The notes: generated by a model not told the origin, from the letters alone. Counted from the first letter of the stretch, positions 42,313 through 50,986 are shown. The stretch: DNA of 58,231 nt from Halorussus litoreus (GCF_003382685.1 NZ_QLVG01000045.1:1-58231), one strand, 5' to 3'. A program made the numbers and translations.

Positions 42313-43680
42313 ATGACGACCACCGCCGACATCGCGGACTTCGCGCTGGGGCTCGACTTCGCTGATCTGCGCGAGGAGACCGTCGACGAGTTGAAAAAGC
42401 GCGTCGTGGACTCGCTCGGCATCGCGGTCGCCGCGATGGACGAAGCGCCCGTGGGCGTGGTCGGCGACACCGTCGCGGCGTTCGGCGGCGAGGGCTGTAC
42501 GCTGTGGGGCGCTGGCTCGGACTCGTCGCTCGGCGCGGCGACCGCCTCGCCGCCGGACGCCGCGATGTACAACACCGCGCTGGTGCGGTATCTCGACTAC
42601 ATGGACTCGTTTCTCGCGCCCGACGAGACGCCCCATCCGAGCGACAACGTCGCCGGCATCGTCGCCTGCGGGGAGTACGCCGACGCCTCCGGCGAGGACC
42701 TGCTGACCGCCATCGGCGTGGCCTACGAGGTGCAGGGCGCGCTCGCGTGGGCCGCGCCCGTCCGCGACCGGGGCTGGGACCACGTCACCCACACCGTGAT
42801 TTCCGCTGCTACCGGGGCAGGGACGATTCTGGGGCTCGACCGCGAGTCGCTCCGGTCGGCTATCGGCATCGCCGGCACCGCGCACAACGCGCTCCGAGTG
42901 ACCCGAACCGGCGGTATCTCTGAGTGGAAGGGGATCGCGTCGGCCAACGCGGCCCGGAACGCGGTGTACTCGGCGTTCCTCGCCAAGCACGGGCTGGCGG
43001 GCCCGACGAACCTCTTCGAGGGCCAGAAGGGCTGGAAGCAGGTCGTCTCGGGCGAGTTCGAGGCGGAGTTCTCGCCCGCCGAGCGCGTCCACGACGTGAT
43101 GACCAAGAAGTACGTCGCCGAGACGTACGCCCAGTCGGCCGTCGAGGGCGTCATCGAACTCGCCGAGCGCGAGACCGTCGACCCGGACGAGGTGGCGGGC
43201 ATCCGCCTCGACACGTTCGCCGGCGCGAAGCTCATCATCGGCGGCGGGGAGGGCAACCGCTACGAGGTCGAGACCAAGGCGCAGGCCGACCACTCGCTGC
43301 CGTACATGCTCGCGGCCGCGCTGATCGACCGCGAGATGACCAGCGCCCAGTACGACCCCGAGCGCATCCGGCGCGACGACGTGCAGAACCTCCTCCGGAA
43401 GGTGGACGTCTCGGCGGACGACGAACTCACCGCCCGCTTCGAGGACGGCGAGATGCCCGCCGTCGTGGCGGTGGAGATGACCGACGGGACGGCGTACCTC
43501 GTCGAGAAAGAGGGCTTCGAGGGCCACCCGAACGACCCGATGTCGTGGGCCCAGATCGAGCGCAAGTTCCACGAGACCGCGAGCGAGCGCTACGACGCCG
43601 ACCGGCGCGAGGAAATCATCGAGACGGTGCGCGAACTCGACGACCGGGACGTGTCGGAGTTGGTGGCGCTGCTGGACTGA
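42313..43680 (+). CDS. MmgE/PrpD family protein
   Basis: A 455-residue protein of the MmgE/PrpD family (2-methylcitrate dehydratase and cis-aconitate decarboxylase relatives). Typical blocks are RVVDSLGIAVAAMDEAPVG at the start, ALVRYLDYMDSFLAPDETPHPSDNVAGIVACGEYAD (active-site region with Asp and the HPSDN motif), GWDHVTHTVISAATGAG, NALRVTRTGGISEWKGIASANAARNAV and KAQADHSLPYMLAAALID. All the expected active-site segments are present. A role in propionate or 2-methylcitrate metabolism is possible, but no prpB, prpC or other partner lies here. ATG at 42313. Confidence 0.92.
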   Translation: MTTTADIADFALGLDFADLREETVDELKKRVVDSLGIAVAAMDEAPVGVVGDTVAAFGGEGCTLWGAGSDSSLGAATASPPDAAMYNTALVRYLDYMDSFLAPDETPHPSDNVAGIVACGEYADASGEDLLTAIGVAYEVQGALAWAAPVRDRGWDHVTHTVISAATGAGTILGLDRESLRSAIGIAGTAHNALRVTRTGGISEWKGIASANAARNAVYSAFLAKHGLAGPTNLFEGQKGWKQVVSGEFEAEFSPAERVHDVMTKKYVAETYAQSAVEGVIELAERETVDPDEVAGIRLDTFAGAKLIIGGGEGNRYEVETKAQADHSLPYMLAAALIDREMTSAQYDPERIRRDDVQNLLRKVDVSADDELTARFEDGEMPAVVAVEMTDGTAYLVEKEGFEGHPNDPMSWAQIERKFHETASERYDADRREEIIETVRELDDRDVSELVALLD

Positions 43681-43753
43681 CGGCTGGCGAGAGAGCACTC
43701 GACCGAACTTGTTCGGGACGCCCTCTTTCCGCTAGCGGACCGTTCGATTACGT

Positions 43754-44113
43754 ATGGGAACGACAAGTCACGACCACGATCACGCCGACGATCTGGACAG
43801 CGACGTCGAACAGATCACCGACCGCGTCCACGACAACTCGTGGTCGGCGAACCTCGAACTGCCACAGCACGCCGAGAGCCGCGATCTCGTGGTCGAACAG
43901 GCCGCGCAGGCCATCGAACACACCGCGGCCGGGAACCACGTCAACCTCGTGACCCACGGCGACCACGGCCACCCCGAGACGTATCTCTTCGACGCGCTCG
44001 ACGAGCGATTCGGCGACGAGAACGTCGGCGACCGTCGGATCGAGGACCTCTCGTGGGAGTACGTCGAGCAGTGTGGCTGCGGCGGGCACGTGACCCGGGT
44101 TCACGTGGCGTAG
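43754..44113 (+). CDS. CGCGG-family putative radical-SAM-modified peptide precursor
   Basis: A 119-residue protein ending EDLSWEYVEQCGCGGHVTRVHVA. The C-terminal CGCGG followed by HVxRV is the hallmark of a haloarchaeal family annotated as CGCGG putative rSAM-modified RiPP precursor. There a radical SAM enzyme is thought to crosslink or otherwise modify the Cys/Gly core. The N-terminal 95 residues (MGTTSHDHDHADDLDSDVEQI, with a His/Asp-rich start) would be leader or carrier domain. No radical SAM gene lies nearby in this window, so the maturase must be encoded elsewhere. ATG at 43754. It lies 73 bases after the MmgE/PrpD gene. The family assignment is from memory of the motif. Confidence 0.82.
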   Translation: MGTTSHDHDHADDLDSDVEQITDRVHDNSWSANLELPQHAESRDLVVEQAAQAIEHTAAGNHVNLVTHGDHGHPETYLFDALDERFGDENVGDRRIEDLSWEYVEQCGCGGHVTRVHVA

Positions 44114-44162
44114 CGGCGTCGACCCGAACGAAGCGAAGCGGAACGCCACAATCTTCTGGACG

Positions 44163-44197
44163 TGTCATCTTCCACAAGGTGTCACCTTCCACAAGGC
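44163..44197. repeat. 16-base direct repeat before the PQQ-propeller gene
   Basis: GTCATCTTCCACAAGG is followed immediately by GTCACCTTCCACAAGG, one base different. The pair lies 30-60 bases before the ATG at 44227, a reasonable position for a tandem operator. Confidence 0.6.
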
Positions 44198-44226
44198 TTC
44201 TAACGCGGACGTGAATACCGTGGAGT

Positions 44227-45648
44227 ATGCGCGAACATCCCCGCCGACGCCTCCTCCAAGCGCTGGCCGGTCTGACGGCCGGGTCGATTGCCGGCTGTAC
44301 GGGCGACAACCCGGAGTCTGCGGTCGACGCGACGACGACCGCGGAGGGGTTCACGACGACCGGGACGACCGCGACCGCACCGAGGACCGGCGAGGGATCC
44401 ACTACCGACGGAGCGATCAGCGAAGAATCTACCACCGCGACGGACGTGGAGGTCGCCACCGAGGCGTGGACCGTCGACTCCTTCCATGGCGATGTGGAGG
44501 GGCTCTGGCTCCCGAACAGGCCCCGGAAGCCGAACACGACTGGCGGCCCGCTGTACGCCGGGACGACCGCTGGAACGGTGGCGAACGTTGCCGTCGCCTC
44601 GGGGGACGTTCGCTGGAACGCTCCGGTGCGCGGCGACCTGACACCAAACGGCGCGCCGCGAGTCCACGACGTCGGTGGGGACCTGCTGGTCGTCAGCCAC
44701 ACGCTGAACGAGGAGACGCTTCGCAACTATGCCGAACTCCGCCATCCGGACACCGGCGAACGCGAGTGGACGTTCGAGGTGCGGGAGTACCTCACTCCGC
44801 TCGGCGTGGTCGACGACGTGCTCTACCTCGCCGGCGAGTACGTCAGGGCCGCGCCGTCAGAGCTAGGCCCGAATCAAGACCCCTCCGGCGAGGGCCGGCT
44901 CCACGGCGTCGATCTCGCGACCGGTGAGGAACTGTGGCGAACCACCGTCGCCTCGCTGGTCAACGCGACGGTGGCTCGCCACGGCATCTACGCGAACGTC
45001 ACCGCCGAAGACGGGTCGGACCACGAATTCGTCGCCTTCGACCGGGATGGAAGCGAGCGGTGGCGCACGGACGCCGGCAAGTACCACCTCCCGGAACCGG
45101 TCGCCATCGAGGACGGCGTCGTCGCCGCGACCGGTGCCGACGGCGTGGCGTCGTTCGCGCCGGACGGGACCGAACGCTGGCGCGTCTCCGCGTGGCGGCG
45201 CGGCCCGTCCGAGATCGAGGCGACGTCCGAGCGGCTCTACGTGGGGTCGAGGCCGCTGATCGCGCTTTCGCGGGCGGGAGACGAACGCTGGCGGCTCGAC
45301 ACCCACGGGAGTATCATCCGGCCGATCCGCGATCAGCGCCGCGAGGAGACGCTGTACTTCGGCGGGGGCACGCGCGTCGGGGCCATCGACGCTGGTGCGG
45401 GTAAGGAGCGATGGTCGTGGGCCCCCGACGACGAGAAGTACGTCCACGAACAGGCCATCGTCGACGACGGCATCCTCGTCAGCCCCGGTATCGGACCGGA
45501 CCGCGAGTTCGTCCTGCTGGACGAGATGAACGGCCACGTCGTCGGCGAGTTCCGCACCCCGAAGCCGTACGCCACCGCGACGGCCGTCGCGTCGAGGGTG
45601 TTCGCCGGAACGTCGGGCGGCATCCTCGCGTACGACGTCGAACCCTGA
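44227..45648 (+). CDS. PQQ-binding-like beta-propeller Tat lipoprotein
   Basis: A 473-residue extracytoplasmic protein. The Tat signal MREHPRRRLLQALAGLTAGSIAGC carries a lipobox (IAGC, Cys24), so it is membrane-attached by lipid. A Thr-rich linker (25-75) leads into an eight-bladed propeller with repeats like GGPLYAGTTAGTVANVAVASGDVRWNAPV, LHGVDLATGEELWRTTV, FVAFDRDGSERWRTDAG and GAIDAGAGKERWSWAP (A-x-D-x-x-x-G-x-x-x-W pattern). It may act as a scaffold or a quinoprotein; the residues for PQQ cannot be checked. It is followed by a hairpin-forming tandem repeat. Confidence 0.9.
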   Translation: MREHPRRRLLQALAGLTAGSIAGCTGDNPESAVDATTTAEGFTTTGTTATAPRTGEGSTTDGAISEESTTATDVEVATEAWTVDSFHGDVEGLWLPNRPRKPNTTGGPLYAGTTAGTVANVAVASGDVRWNAPVRGDLTPNGAPRVHDVGGDLLVVSHTLNEETLRNYAELRHPDTGEREWTFEVREYLTPLGVVDDVLYLAGEYVRAAPSELGPNQDPSGEGRLHGVDLATGEELWRTTVASLVNATVARHGIYANVTAEDGSDHEFVAFDRDGSERWRTDAGKYHLPEPVAIEDGVVAATGADGVASFAPDGTERWRVSAWRRGPSEIEATSERLYVGSRPLIALSRAGDERWRLDTHGSIIRPIRDQRREETLYFGGGTRVGAIDAGAGKERWSWAPDDEKYVHEQAIVDDGILVSPGIGPDREFVLLDEMNGHVVGEFRTPKPYATATAVASRVFAGTSGGILAYDVEP

Positions 45649-45650
45649 AC

Positions 45651-45708
45651 TCACGAATCCGGGATTCACGAACCCGGGATTCACGAACCCGGAACTCTTG
45701 GTTCGTGA
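45651..45708 (+). terminator. Tandem repeat plus hairpin after the PQQ-propeller gene
   Basis: Three 15-base units (TCACGAACCCGGGAT type, 45651-45695) follow the stop codon. The last unit (TCACGAACC, 45681-45689) pairs with GGTTCGTGA at 45700-45708. Both genes here converge, so it may end both transcripts. Confidence 0.55.
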
Positions 45709-45736
45709 GCTCCGAGTTCGGAGTTTCTTTCTCCGT

Positions 45737-45880
45737 CTACTGGCGGACGTACAGCATCCCGATGCCGGCGACGAGCAGGAGGACGCCCCACCAGACGGAA
45801 TCCCCAGGTAGAACCGTCAGCAGGAGCGTGACGAGTCCCGACGACACCAGCGACCAGCCCATCGTGGTTTGGTAGGTCAT
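45737..45880 (-). CDS. Very small membrane protein (47 aa)
   Basis: The minus strand from ATG 45880 encodes MTYQTTMGWSLVSSGLVTLLLTVLPGDSVWWGVLLLVAGIGMLYVRQ. This is two short hydrophobic helices joined by a PGDSVWWG turn. The same pattern (WSL..GLV..LP..WWGVLLL..G..LLY.RQ) occurs in small haloarchaeal membrane proteins I recall. Function is unknown. It is too short for most gene finders but has normal third-position GC and a clean stop. Confidence 0.65.
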   Translation of the reverse strand: MTYQTTMGWSLVSSGLVTLLLTVLPGDSVWWGVLLLVAGIGMLYVRQ

Positions 45881-46188
45881 AGACGGGGTACGGTCTCCTG
45901 CCGGATGGGTGTTCTGGGGTGGGGTTTTTGCGTGGGGTTGGTCGTCGGGCGTGTTCGCTCAAGTTGTCACGTCCACTCCAGCGCGCGCTTGGCGCGGCAC
46001 GGAGGCTGCGCCCGCACGCGCCGGGGTGGACAGTGGAAGTCAGCGCACGCCTGACCGGAAGATTCACTGAGCGAACTCGTGGGGGTCCGAATCGAAGACA
46101 CGAACGAGACTGTCCAGAAGTCCGAACACGGTTCCCCGTTGGCCAACAGTAAAGTACGGGTCCGTGGTAACCAGTCCGGGGGATTTCC
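45881..46188. other. Intergenic region with a degenerate repeat copy and a long weak hairpin
   Basis: On the minus strand, about 45985-46035 reads CCCCGGCGCGTGCGGGCGCA, then TGCCGCGCCAAGCGCGCG. This resembles the head of the dispersed repeat (copy F, degenerate). Outside it, GTTCGCTCA (45952) and TGAGCGAAC (46068) can pair, enclosing also GTCCAC and GTGGAC. No gene is seen. Confidence 0.5.
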
Positions 46189-47010
46189 GTGGACCGAGAA
46201 TTCGACTTCCTGCACGTCAACGAGCGTGAATCGAAGCCCCGCGAGAAGGGCATCACCGAGATTCGGGGACCGTACTACGACCCGATGGGGCCGCGCGAAC
46301 TGCGCGACATTCTGGAAACGATGGGGGCGTACGTCGACATCTACAAGTTCTCCGGCGGGTCGTTCGCGCTGATGCCCGAGGACGCGGTCGCGGAACTCAT
46401 CGAGGTCTGTCACGAGCACGACGTGGAAGTCTCGACCGGCGGGTTCGTCGAGAACGTCCTCGTGCGGAATCACGACAAGGTCGAGCAGTACGTCGAGGCG
46501 GCCGCCGAACTCGGGTTCGACATCGTGGAGATCTCGTCGGGGTTCGTCGCCATCGACACCGACGATCTGGTAGCACTGACCGACCTCGTCCAGGAGAAGG
46601 GCCTCAAGCCCAAGCCCGAGATCAACGTCCAGTTCGGCGCTGGCGGCGCGTCGTCGGTCGAGGAACTCGAGAGCGAGGCAGCCATCGACCCCGCGAGCGC
46701 GATCCGGGAAGCCCAGCGCCACCTCGACGCCGGCGCGTACAAGATCATGGTCGAGTCCGAGGGCATCACCGAGCGGGTCCGCGAGTGGCGCACGGACGTC
46801 GCCTTCGAGATCGCCAACGAGGTGGGCGTCGAGAACTGCGTGTTCGAGGCGGCCGACCCCGAGGTGTTCGAGTGGTACATCAAGAACTTCGGTCCCGAAG
46901 TGAACTTGTTCGTGGACAACTCACAGATCGTCGAACTGGAGTGCATGCGCTCGGGGCTGTGGGGCAAGAAGAGCTCGTGGGGCCGGGTCACGTCGTACGA
47001 CCCGGAGTAA
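46189..47010 (+). CDS. comA: Phosphosulfolactate synthase homolog (ComA)
   Basis: ComA adds sulfite to phosphoenolpyruvate to make phosphosulfolactate, the first step of one coenzyme M pathway. The 273-residue TIM-barrel protein shows the family blocks REKGITEIRGPYYDPMG, YVDIYKFSGGSFALMP, VSTGGFVENVLV, FDIVEISSGFVAIDTDD, KPKPEINVQFGAG and YKIMVESEGITERV, then the C-terminal NLFVDNSQIVELECMRSGLWG. Haloarchaea do not make methane; the product may be used as sulfolactate or an unknown thiol. The start is a GTG at 46189 (GTG GAC CGA GAA), which sits just before the conserved DFLHVNERESKPR. No other coenzyme M gene is nearby. Confidence 0.92.
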   Translation: MDREFDFLHVNERESKPREKGITEIRGPYYDPMGPRELRDILETMGAYVDIYKFSGGSFALMPEDAVAELIEVCHEHDVEVSTGGFVENVLVRNHDKVEQYVEAAAELGFDIVEISSGFVAIDTDDLVALTDLVQEKGLKPKPEINVQFGAGGASSVEELESEAAIDPASAIREAQRHLDAGAYKIMVESEGITERVREWRTDVAFEIANEVGVENCVFEAADPEVFEWYIKNFGPEVNLFVDNSQIVELECMRSGLWGKKSSWGRVTSYDPE

Positions 47011-47243
47011 ACGCGGCCAAAAAATCGCCCGAGGGCGACCAGTAAATCACCCGGAGACGACCAGCGAATCGACAGCAGACGCCCGGAAACCCCGACGACT
47101 GCCTGCCATTCACGCCGGCAGAATGACCATTTCCCTATCCGGCGGTAACATTATTTAAAGGGTGGCAAAGCGTTTAGGTCCCCCCGGTTCGTGGTCGGTC
47201 GTATGCTACACGTTCGCGTGCCGACGAAAGTTCGTGGTTCTCG
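47011..47243. promoter_or_regulatory. A-tract end of comA and promoter region of the MBL-fold gene
   Basis: Two 22-base units of the type AAATCGCCCGAGGGCGACCA follow comA. Further on, TTATTTAAAG at 47151-47160 is a strong TATA-like element, but it is about 85 bases from the ATG at 47244. A nearer TCGTATGCTACA (47198-47209) is also possible. The gene would therefore have a leader of up to 60 bases, unusual here. Confidence 0.5.
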
Positions 47244-48965
47244 ATGAACCTGAGCTACCAGCACGCGAACCCGTCGACCGGCGGCGGGTCGTACCTCCTC
47301 CGATTCCGCGAGGACGCCCGCGAGCGGACGCCCTGCCTGCTGGTCGACTCCGGAAGCGGTGTCGACCTCGACGACCTGCTCGCCGACGACGAGTACCTCG
47401 CCGCGGTGGTGCTCACCCACGCGCACCTCGACCACTACGCCACGTTGGCCGACTCGCTGCGCGACGGCGCACCGGTCTACGCCGCCGAACCCACCGCGAA
47501 CGTCCTCGCGGACGTGCTGACCGAGGGCGAGAAGAACTACGACATCGGCGCGACCGACTCGGTGCTCGACCGGCTCGAACCGCTCGACGGCTGGGCGACG
47601 GTCGTCCCTGACGTGGAAGTTTTCCCCGTTCCGGCGGGCCACGCGCCCGGTGCGGCGGGATTCCTCGTCCGGTTCCGCGCGGATTCGCGTGCCAACCACC
47701 TGCTGTTCACCGGCGACTTCACCAGCAGGCGAGTGGCCGGCTACCCCGGTCTCGACACCGACCTGCCCGCGAACGTGGACGCACTGTTCGTCAACGTCTC
47801 GACGACCGACGACTTCGAGGGGACGCTCTCGGAGTCGCTGTTCACCGTCACCGAGCGGGCAACAGCCGGCTCGTCGGTGCTGGTCACCGCCAGCGCGCTG
47901 ACCGGGCTCCACGTCGCCTACCTGCTCGGCCACCTCGGCGACCGACTCGACAAGTCGATCCCGGTCACGCTGGCCGGACAGGTCGCCAAGCTGTACGCCG
48001 ATCTGGGCTACGACGTGCCGAACGTCGACCCCGTGGCGGTGTTCGAGGACCCGAGCGATCTCCTCGACCGCGGCGGCGTCACCGTCGCGGGACCGGAGGT
48101 GCCCAACGAGGGCAGCGCACGCAAGCTGTTCGACGCCATCGCTGACGACGCGAGTGCGACGCTGGTCCAGCTGACCGGCGGCGCGACCGACCCGGTCGAG
48201 ACGGCCGCCTCCACCGTCTACGACTACCAGCTCGTCAACCACCCCGACATCGAGGTCATCGACGACCTCGTGACCGCGTTCGACCCCATCCACGTCGTCG
48301 CCGGCCACGGCCCCCGGAGCGCCCTCCGCCAGTTCCGCGGGCGGTACGACCAGCGCTTCGTCTGGGCCAGCGACGACCACCGCGAGCAGACCATCTACGT
48401 CGACGGCCGGTGGTCGTCGCCGCCGTGGCTGAGCGAGCCCGCGGTCCAGTCCATCCGCGCCCGCGACTGGCGGTCGAACGGCCTCAGAGTCGACGACGCC
48501 GAGGCCGACGACTTGCCCCGAGTCACGCGAATGCAAGCGGCCGACCTCGACGCGGAGGGACTCGACGTCGAACGGTTCGAAGCCCGCTTCGACGGTCCGA
48601 CCGGCGAGTCGGCCGACTTCCCAGTGGCGGATGACGCTGCCGCGGAGGCAGAGCCGGAAGGGGAATCGACCGCGTCGAAGACGGTCTCGGACGCCGCTGA
48701 GTCCCAGTCCGACGCGGTCGTCGAGGACCCCGAGGCGTTCCGTCGCGCGGTGCTCGACCGCCTCGACGCGCTCGAACCGGGGTCCACTGGCGCAACTGGC
48801 CGGGACCCCTACCGGGCTCGCGTGGTCGAGGCCGGCGAGGACGCGACGCTGCTCAGACTGCTCGGTGACGCCGATCTCGACCACGGCGAGGAGGTCTCGG
48901 TGGTCGTCTCCGACTCGGGTGCAGCGTCAGCTCCCGGCGAGGAGCCAGATTCGGGCGAAAAGTGA
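47244..48965 (+). CDS. MBL-fold (beta-CASP-like) hydrolase with C-terminal extension
   Basis: A 573-residue protein. MNLSYQHANPSTGGGSYLLRF starts a metallo-beta-lactamase fold: VVLTHAHLDHYATLAD (HxHxDH), VPAGHAPGAAGFLV and LLFTGDFTSRR. The central region (ALTGLHVAYLLGHLGDRLDKSIPVTLAG) and HVVAGHGPRSALRQF look like the beta-CASP insert and last His found in CPSF/RNase J-type nucleases. RNA 3-prime processing is therefore possible, but the key beta-CASP motifs are weak. Residues about 445-573 are an acidic, Ala/Asp/Ser-rich extension with a short folded tail. ATG at 47244. Confidence 0.85.
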   Translation: MNLSYQHANPSTGGGSYLLRFREDARERTPCLLVDSGSGVDLDDLLADDEYLAAVVLTHAHLDHYATLADSLRDGAPVYAAEPTANVLADVLTEGEKNYDIGATDSVLDRLEPLDGWATVVPDVEVFPVPAGHAPGAAGFLVRFRADSRANHLLFTGDFTSRRVAGYPGLDTDLPANVDALFVNVSTTDDFEGTLSESLFTVTERATAGSSVLVTASALTGLHVAYLLGHLGDRLDKSIPVTLAGQVAKLYADLGYDVPNVDPVAVFEDPSDLLDRGGVTVAGPEVPNEGSARKLFDAIADDASATLVQLTGGATDPVETAASTVYDYQLVNHPDIEVIDDLVTAFDPIHVVAGHGPRSALRQFRGRYDQRFVWASDDHREQTIYVDGRWSSPPWLSEPAVQSIRARDWRSNGLRVDDAEADDLPRVTRMQAADLDAEGLDVERFEARFDGPTGESADFPVADDAAAEAEPEGESTASKTVSDAAESQSDAVVEDPEAFRRAVLDRLDALEPGSTGATGRDPYRARVVEAGEDATLLRLLGDADLDHGEEVSVVVSDSGAASAPGEEPDSGEK

Positions 48966-49118
48966 GCGACGCTTTGCGGTGTGAGTTGGCGGAGAACAGC
49001 TTGCCGAAGGAGATTCGGCGGGCAGTTCGATTGGCGGTTCGATTCGGGGACCGCTCGGTCGGCGGTTCGGCGGGACGTTGCTGGCGTCGATTGGGCGATA
49101 CCTGCCGTCTATCGGGCG

Positions 49119-49412
49119 TTACGCGGAGATGGAGGCCGTCTCTTCGAGGTGGTTCTGCTCCCACTCGCGGCGGGCCTCGATCTCGCGGCGGCCGCGGTCG
49201 GTGAGGACGTAGTAGTTCGTCCGGCGGTCGCGTTGGCCCTTGTCGACGAGCCCCTTGTCGACGAGCGTGTCGAGGTTGGGGTAGAGCCGGCCGTGGTGGA
49301 TCTCCTTCTCGTAGTACGATTCGAGCTCCTCCTTGATGGCGAGGCCGTGGGGCTCGTCTTTGCCCGCGATGACGTACAGGAGGTCCCGCTGGAACCCAGT
49401 CAGGTCGTGCAT
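49119..49412 (-). CDS. PadR-family transcription regulator
   Basis: A 97-residue winged helix: MHDLTGFQRDLLYVIAGKDEPHGLAIKEELESYYEKEIHHGRLYPNLDTLVDKGLVDKGQRDRRTNYYVLTDRGRREI. The recognition helix HHGRLYPNLDTLVDKGLV and the wing RRTNYYVLT are typical of PadR. There is no effector domain, so it is probably a dimeric DNA-binding protein. ATG 49412 is supported by TATA box TTTATAATT (minus, about 49440-49448), in an AT-rich block that itself may be an operator. The gap before it (48966-49118) holds no gene. Confidence 0.93.
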   Translation of the reverse strand: MHDLTGFQRDLLYVIAGKDEPHGLAIKEELESYYEKEIHHGRLYPNLDTLVDKGLVDKGQRDRRTNYYVLTDRGRREIEARREWEQNHLEETASISA

Positions 49413-49439
49413 GAGTTACGCTAGATAGTGGTTTCTCTG

Positions 49440-49452
49440 TAATTATAAATTT
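49440..49452 (-). promoter_or_regulatory. TATA box of the PadR gene
   Basis: Plus-strand GTAATTATAAATT; 28-40 bases from the ATG at 49412 on the minus strand. The remaining gap to 49768 contains only weak signals, including CATAACAAAC at 49647. Confidence 0.65.
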
Positions 49453-49768
49453 GGTGGCCATTAAATTCGAATTTTCCTCGGAAACGACCCTCAGCTTATT
49501 TTTTCGCACCGAGGGGTTCGGACTGCGGGAGCCCCGGTTTTCCGGCTTTGCGCGGCGGCGGATAGGGTCGACGGTTGCACGCGCTTCTGCCGGCCGACTC
49601 CGCGACGCCCGAGCCCGCTTCGCTCCACCCCGCGGTTCAGGCTCCGCATAACAAACACGCTCGGCGCGGAAGGTCGTGCAACGAGCGCCAGTGCCGCCCG
49701 ACCGCCAGTGCCGCGCTGGCGCACGCGAGGTGGTCGCAGCACACCGATTCGCGGCACTCACCGATACC

Positions 49769-50872
49769 ATGTCACGAGACACACCCACGCAGGAACGCGA
49801 CGAGAACCGTATGGAATCGACTCGATCTGAGACGACCGGTCCCGACACGTCTCAGTCCGAAACGACCCGGTCGGCGCGGGCGCTCGACCGAGGCACGTCG
49901 GGCCCCGAGGCGCGAACTGCCCCCGACACTCGATCGGAGCGGACGACGAGGGTCCTCAACCTCGTCTCGAACCGCGACGCCCGGTTCTTCGAGCAGCAGG
50001 TCCGGACGCTCGAAGAGCGGGGCGTCGACTGCGAGACTGTCACGCCGCCGGGAGACCACCTCGCGGGGGAGGACGTGACCGAGCGCTCGGTCGGCGACTA
50101 CCTCCGGTTCGTGCCGCAGGTCGTCCGCGAGTCGCTCGACGGCTACGACCTCGTCCACGCCAACTACGGCCTGACCGCGCCGATGGCGCTCGCGCAGGTT
50201 CGGCTCCCGGTCGTGCTCTCACTGTGGGGCACCGATCTGTTCGGCGAGTACGGCTGGCTCTCGAAGCGGTGCGCCCGCCACTGCGACGCGGTCATCGTGA
50301 TGTCCGAGGAGATGGCACGCGAGCTCGACGCCCCCTGCCACGTCATCCCGCACGGCATCGACATGGAGAAGTTCGCGCCCCGACCGACCGACGAGGCCCG
50401 CGCGCACGTCGGCTGGGACCCCGACGCTCGCCACGTCCTGTTTCCGTATCCGCCCTCTCGCGGGATAAAGAACCACGAGCGCGCCCGCCGGCTGGTCGAA
50501 CGCGCCGACGACCGAATCGACCGCGACGCGAAGCTACAGGTGGTTTACGGCGTCCCGCACGCGGAGGTCGCGACGTACATGAACGCCGCTGACGCGCTCC
50601 TGCTCACCTCCGACCACGAGGGCTCGCCCAACGCCGTCAAGGAGGCGATGGCGTGTAACCTCCCGGTCGTCTCGACCGACGTTGGCGACGTGGCCGACCG
50701 GCTCGACGGCGTCTCCCTCGCGACCGTCTCGGACGACGACGACGAACTCCTCGCAGGACTCGTCGACGTGCTCGACGACCCCCGGCCGTCCGACGGTCGC
50801 GAGGCGGTCAGGGACATCAGCCTCCGGCGGACGGGCGAACGCATCGAGGCGGTCTACGAGTCGGTCACGTGA
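49769..50872 (+). CDS. GT4-family glycosyltransferase
   Basis: A 367-residue GT-B-fold glycosyltransferase. The conserved part begins at RVLNLVSNRDARFFEQQVRTLEERGVDCETVTPPGDH. YDLVHANYGLTAPMALAQVRLPVVLSLWGTDLFGEY and VIPHGIDMEKFAPRP follow. The C-terminal domain has VVYGVPHAEVATYMNAADALLLTSDHEGSPNAVKEAMACNLPVVSTDVGDV, including the EGSPNAVKEAMA donor-binding motif with its catalytic Glu. It probably makes surface glycans. ATG 49769 is a choice; MESTRSE (49811) and an upstream GTG (49676) are also possible, since the first 75 residues are low complexity. No partner glycan genes are adjacent. Confidence 0.88.
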   Translation: MSRDTPTQERDENRMESTRSETTGPDTSQSETTRSARALDRGTSGPEARTAPDTRSERTTRVLNLVSNRDARFFEQQVRTLEERGVDCETVTPPGDHLAGEDVTERSVGDYLRFVPQVVRESLDGYDLVHANYGLTAPMALAQVRLPVVLSLWGTDLFGEYGWLSKRCARHCDAVIVMSEEMARELDAPCHVIPHGIDMEKFAPRPTDEARAHVGWDPDARHVLFPYPPSRGIKNHERARRLVERADDRIDRDAKLQVVYGVPHAEVATYMNAADALLLTSDHEGSPNAVKEAMACNLPVVSTDVGDVADRLDGVSLATVSDDDDELLAGLVDVLDDPRPSDGREAVRDISLRRTGERIEAVYESVT

Positions 50873-50986
50873 ATCGGCGAGAGTCGGTCGAGCGCCGACG
50901 CGGAGCCGCTCAGTCGTCGCAGCTGCGTTCTCCACCCCGGGTCCGCGGCAACAACGCACTTCCGCCGGGCTCCCGTCGATTTGCTC

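Noticed and set aside
47151..48884. A 577-residue minus-strand frame opposite the MBL-fold gene
   Set aside because: Antisense shadow; the plus-strand frame has complete metal-binding motifs.
49676..49768. Longer start (GTG 49676) for the glycosyltransferase
   Set aside because: A weak TATA-like CATAACAAAC at 49647 would fit a leaderless start here, but the added 31 residues are Arg/Ala-rich and look non-coding; kept as an alternative only.
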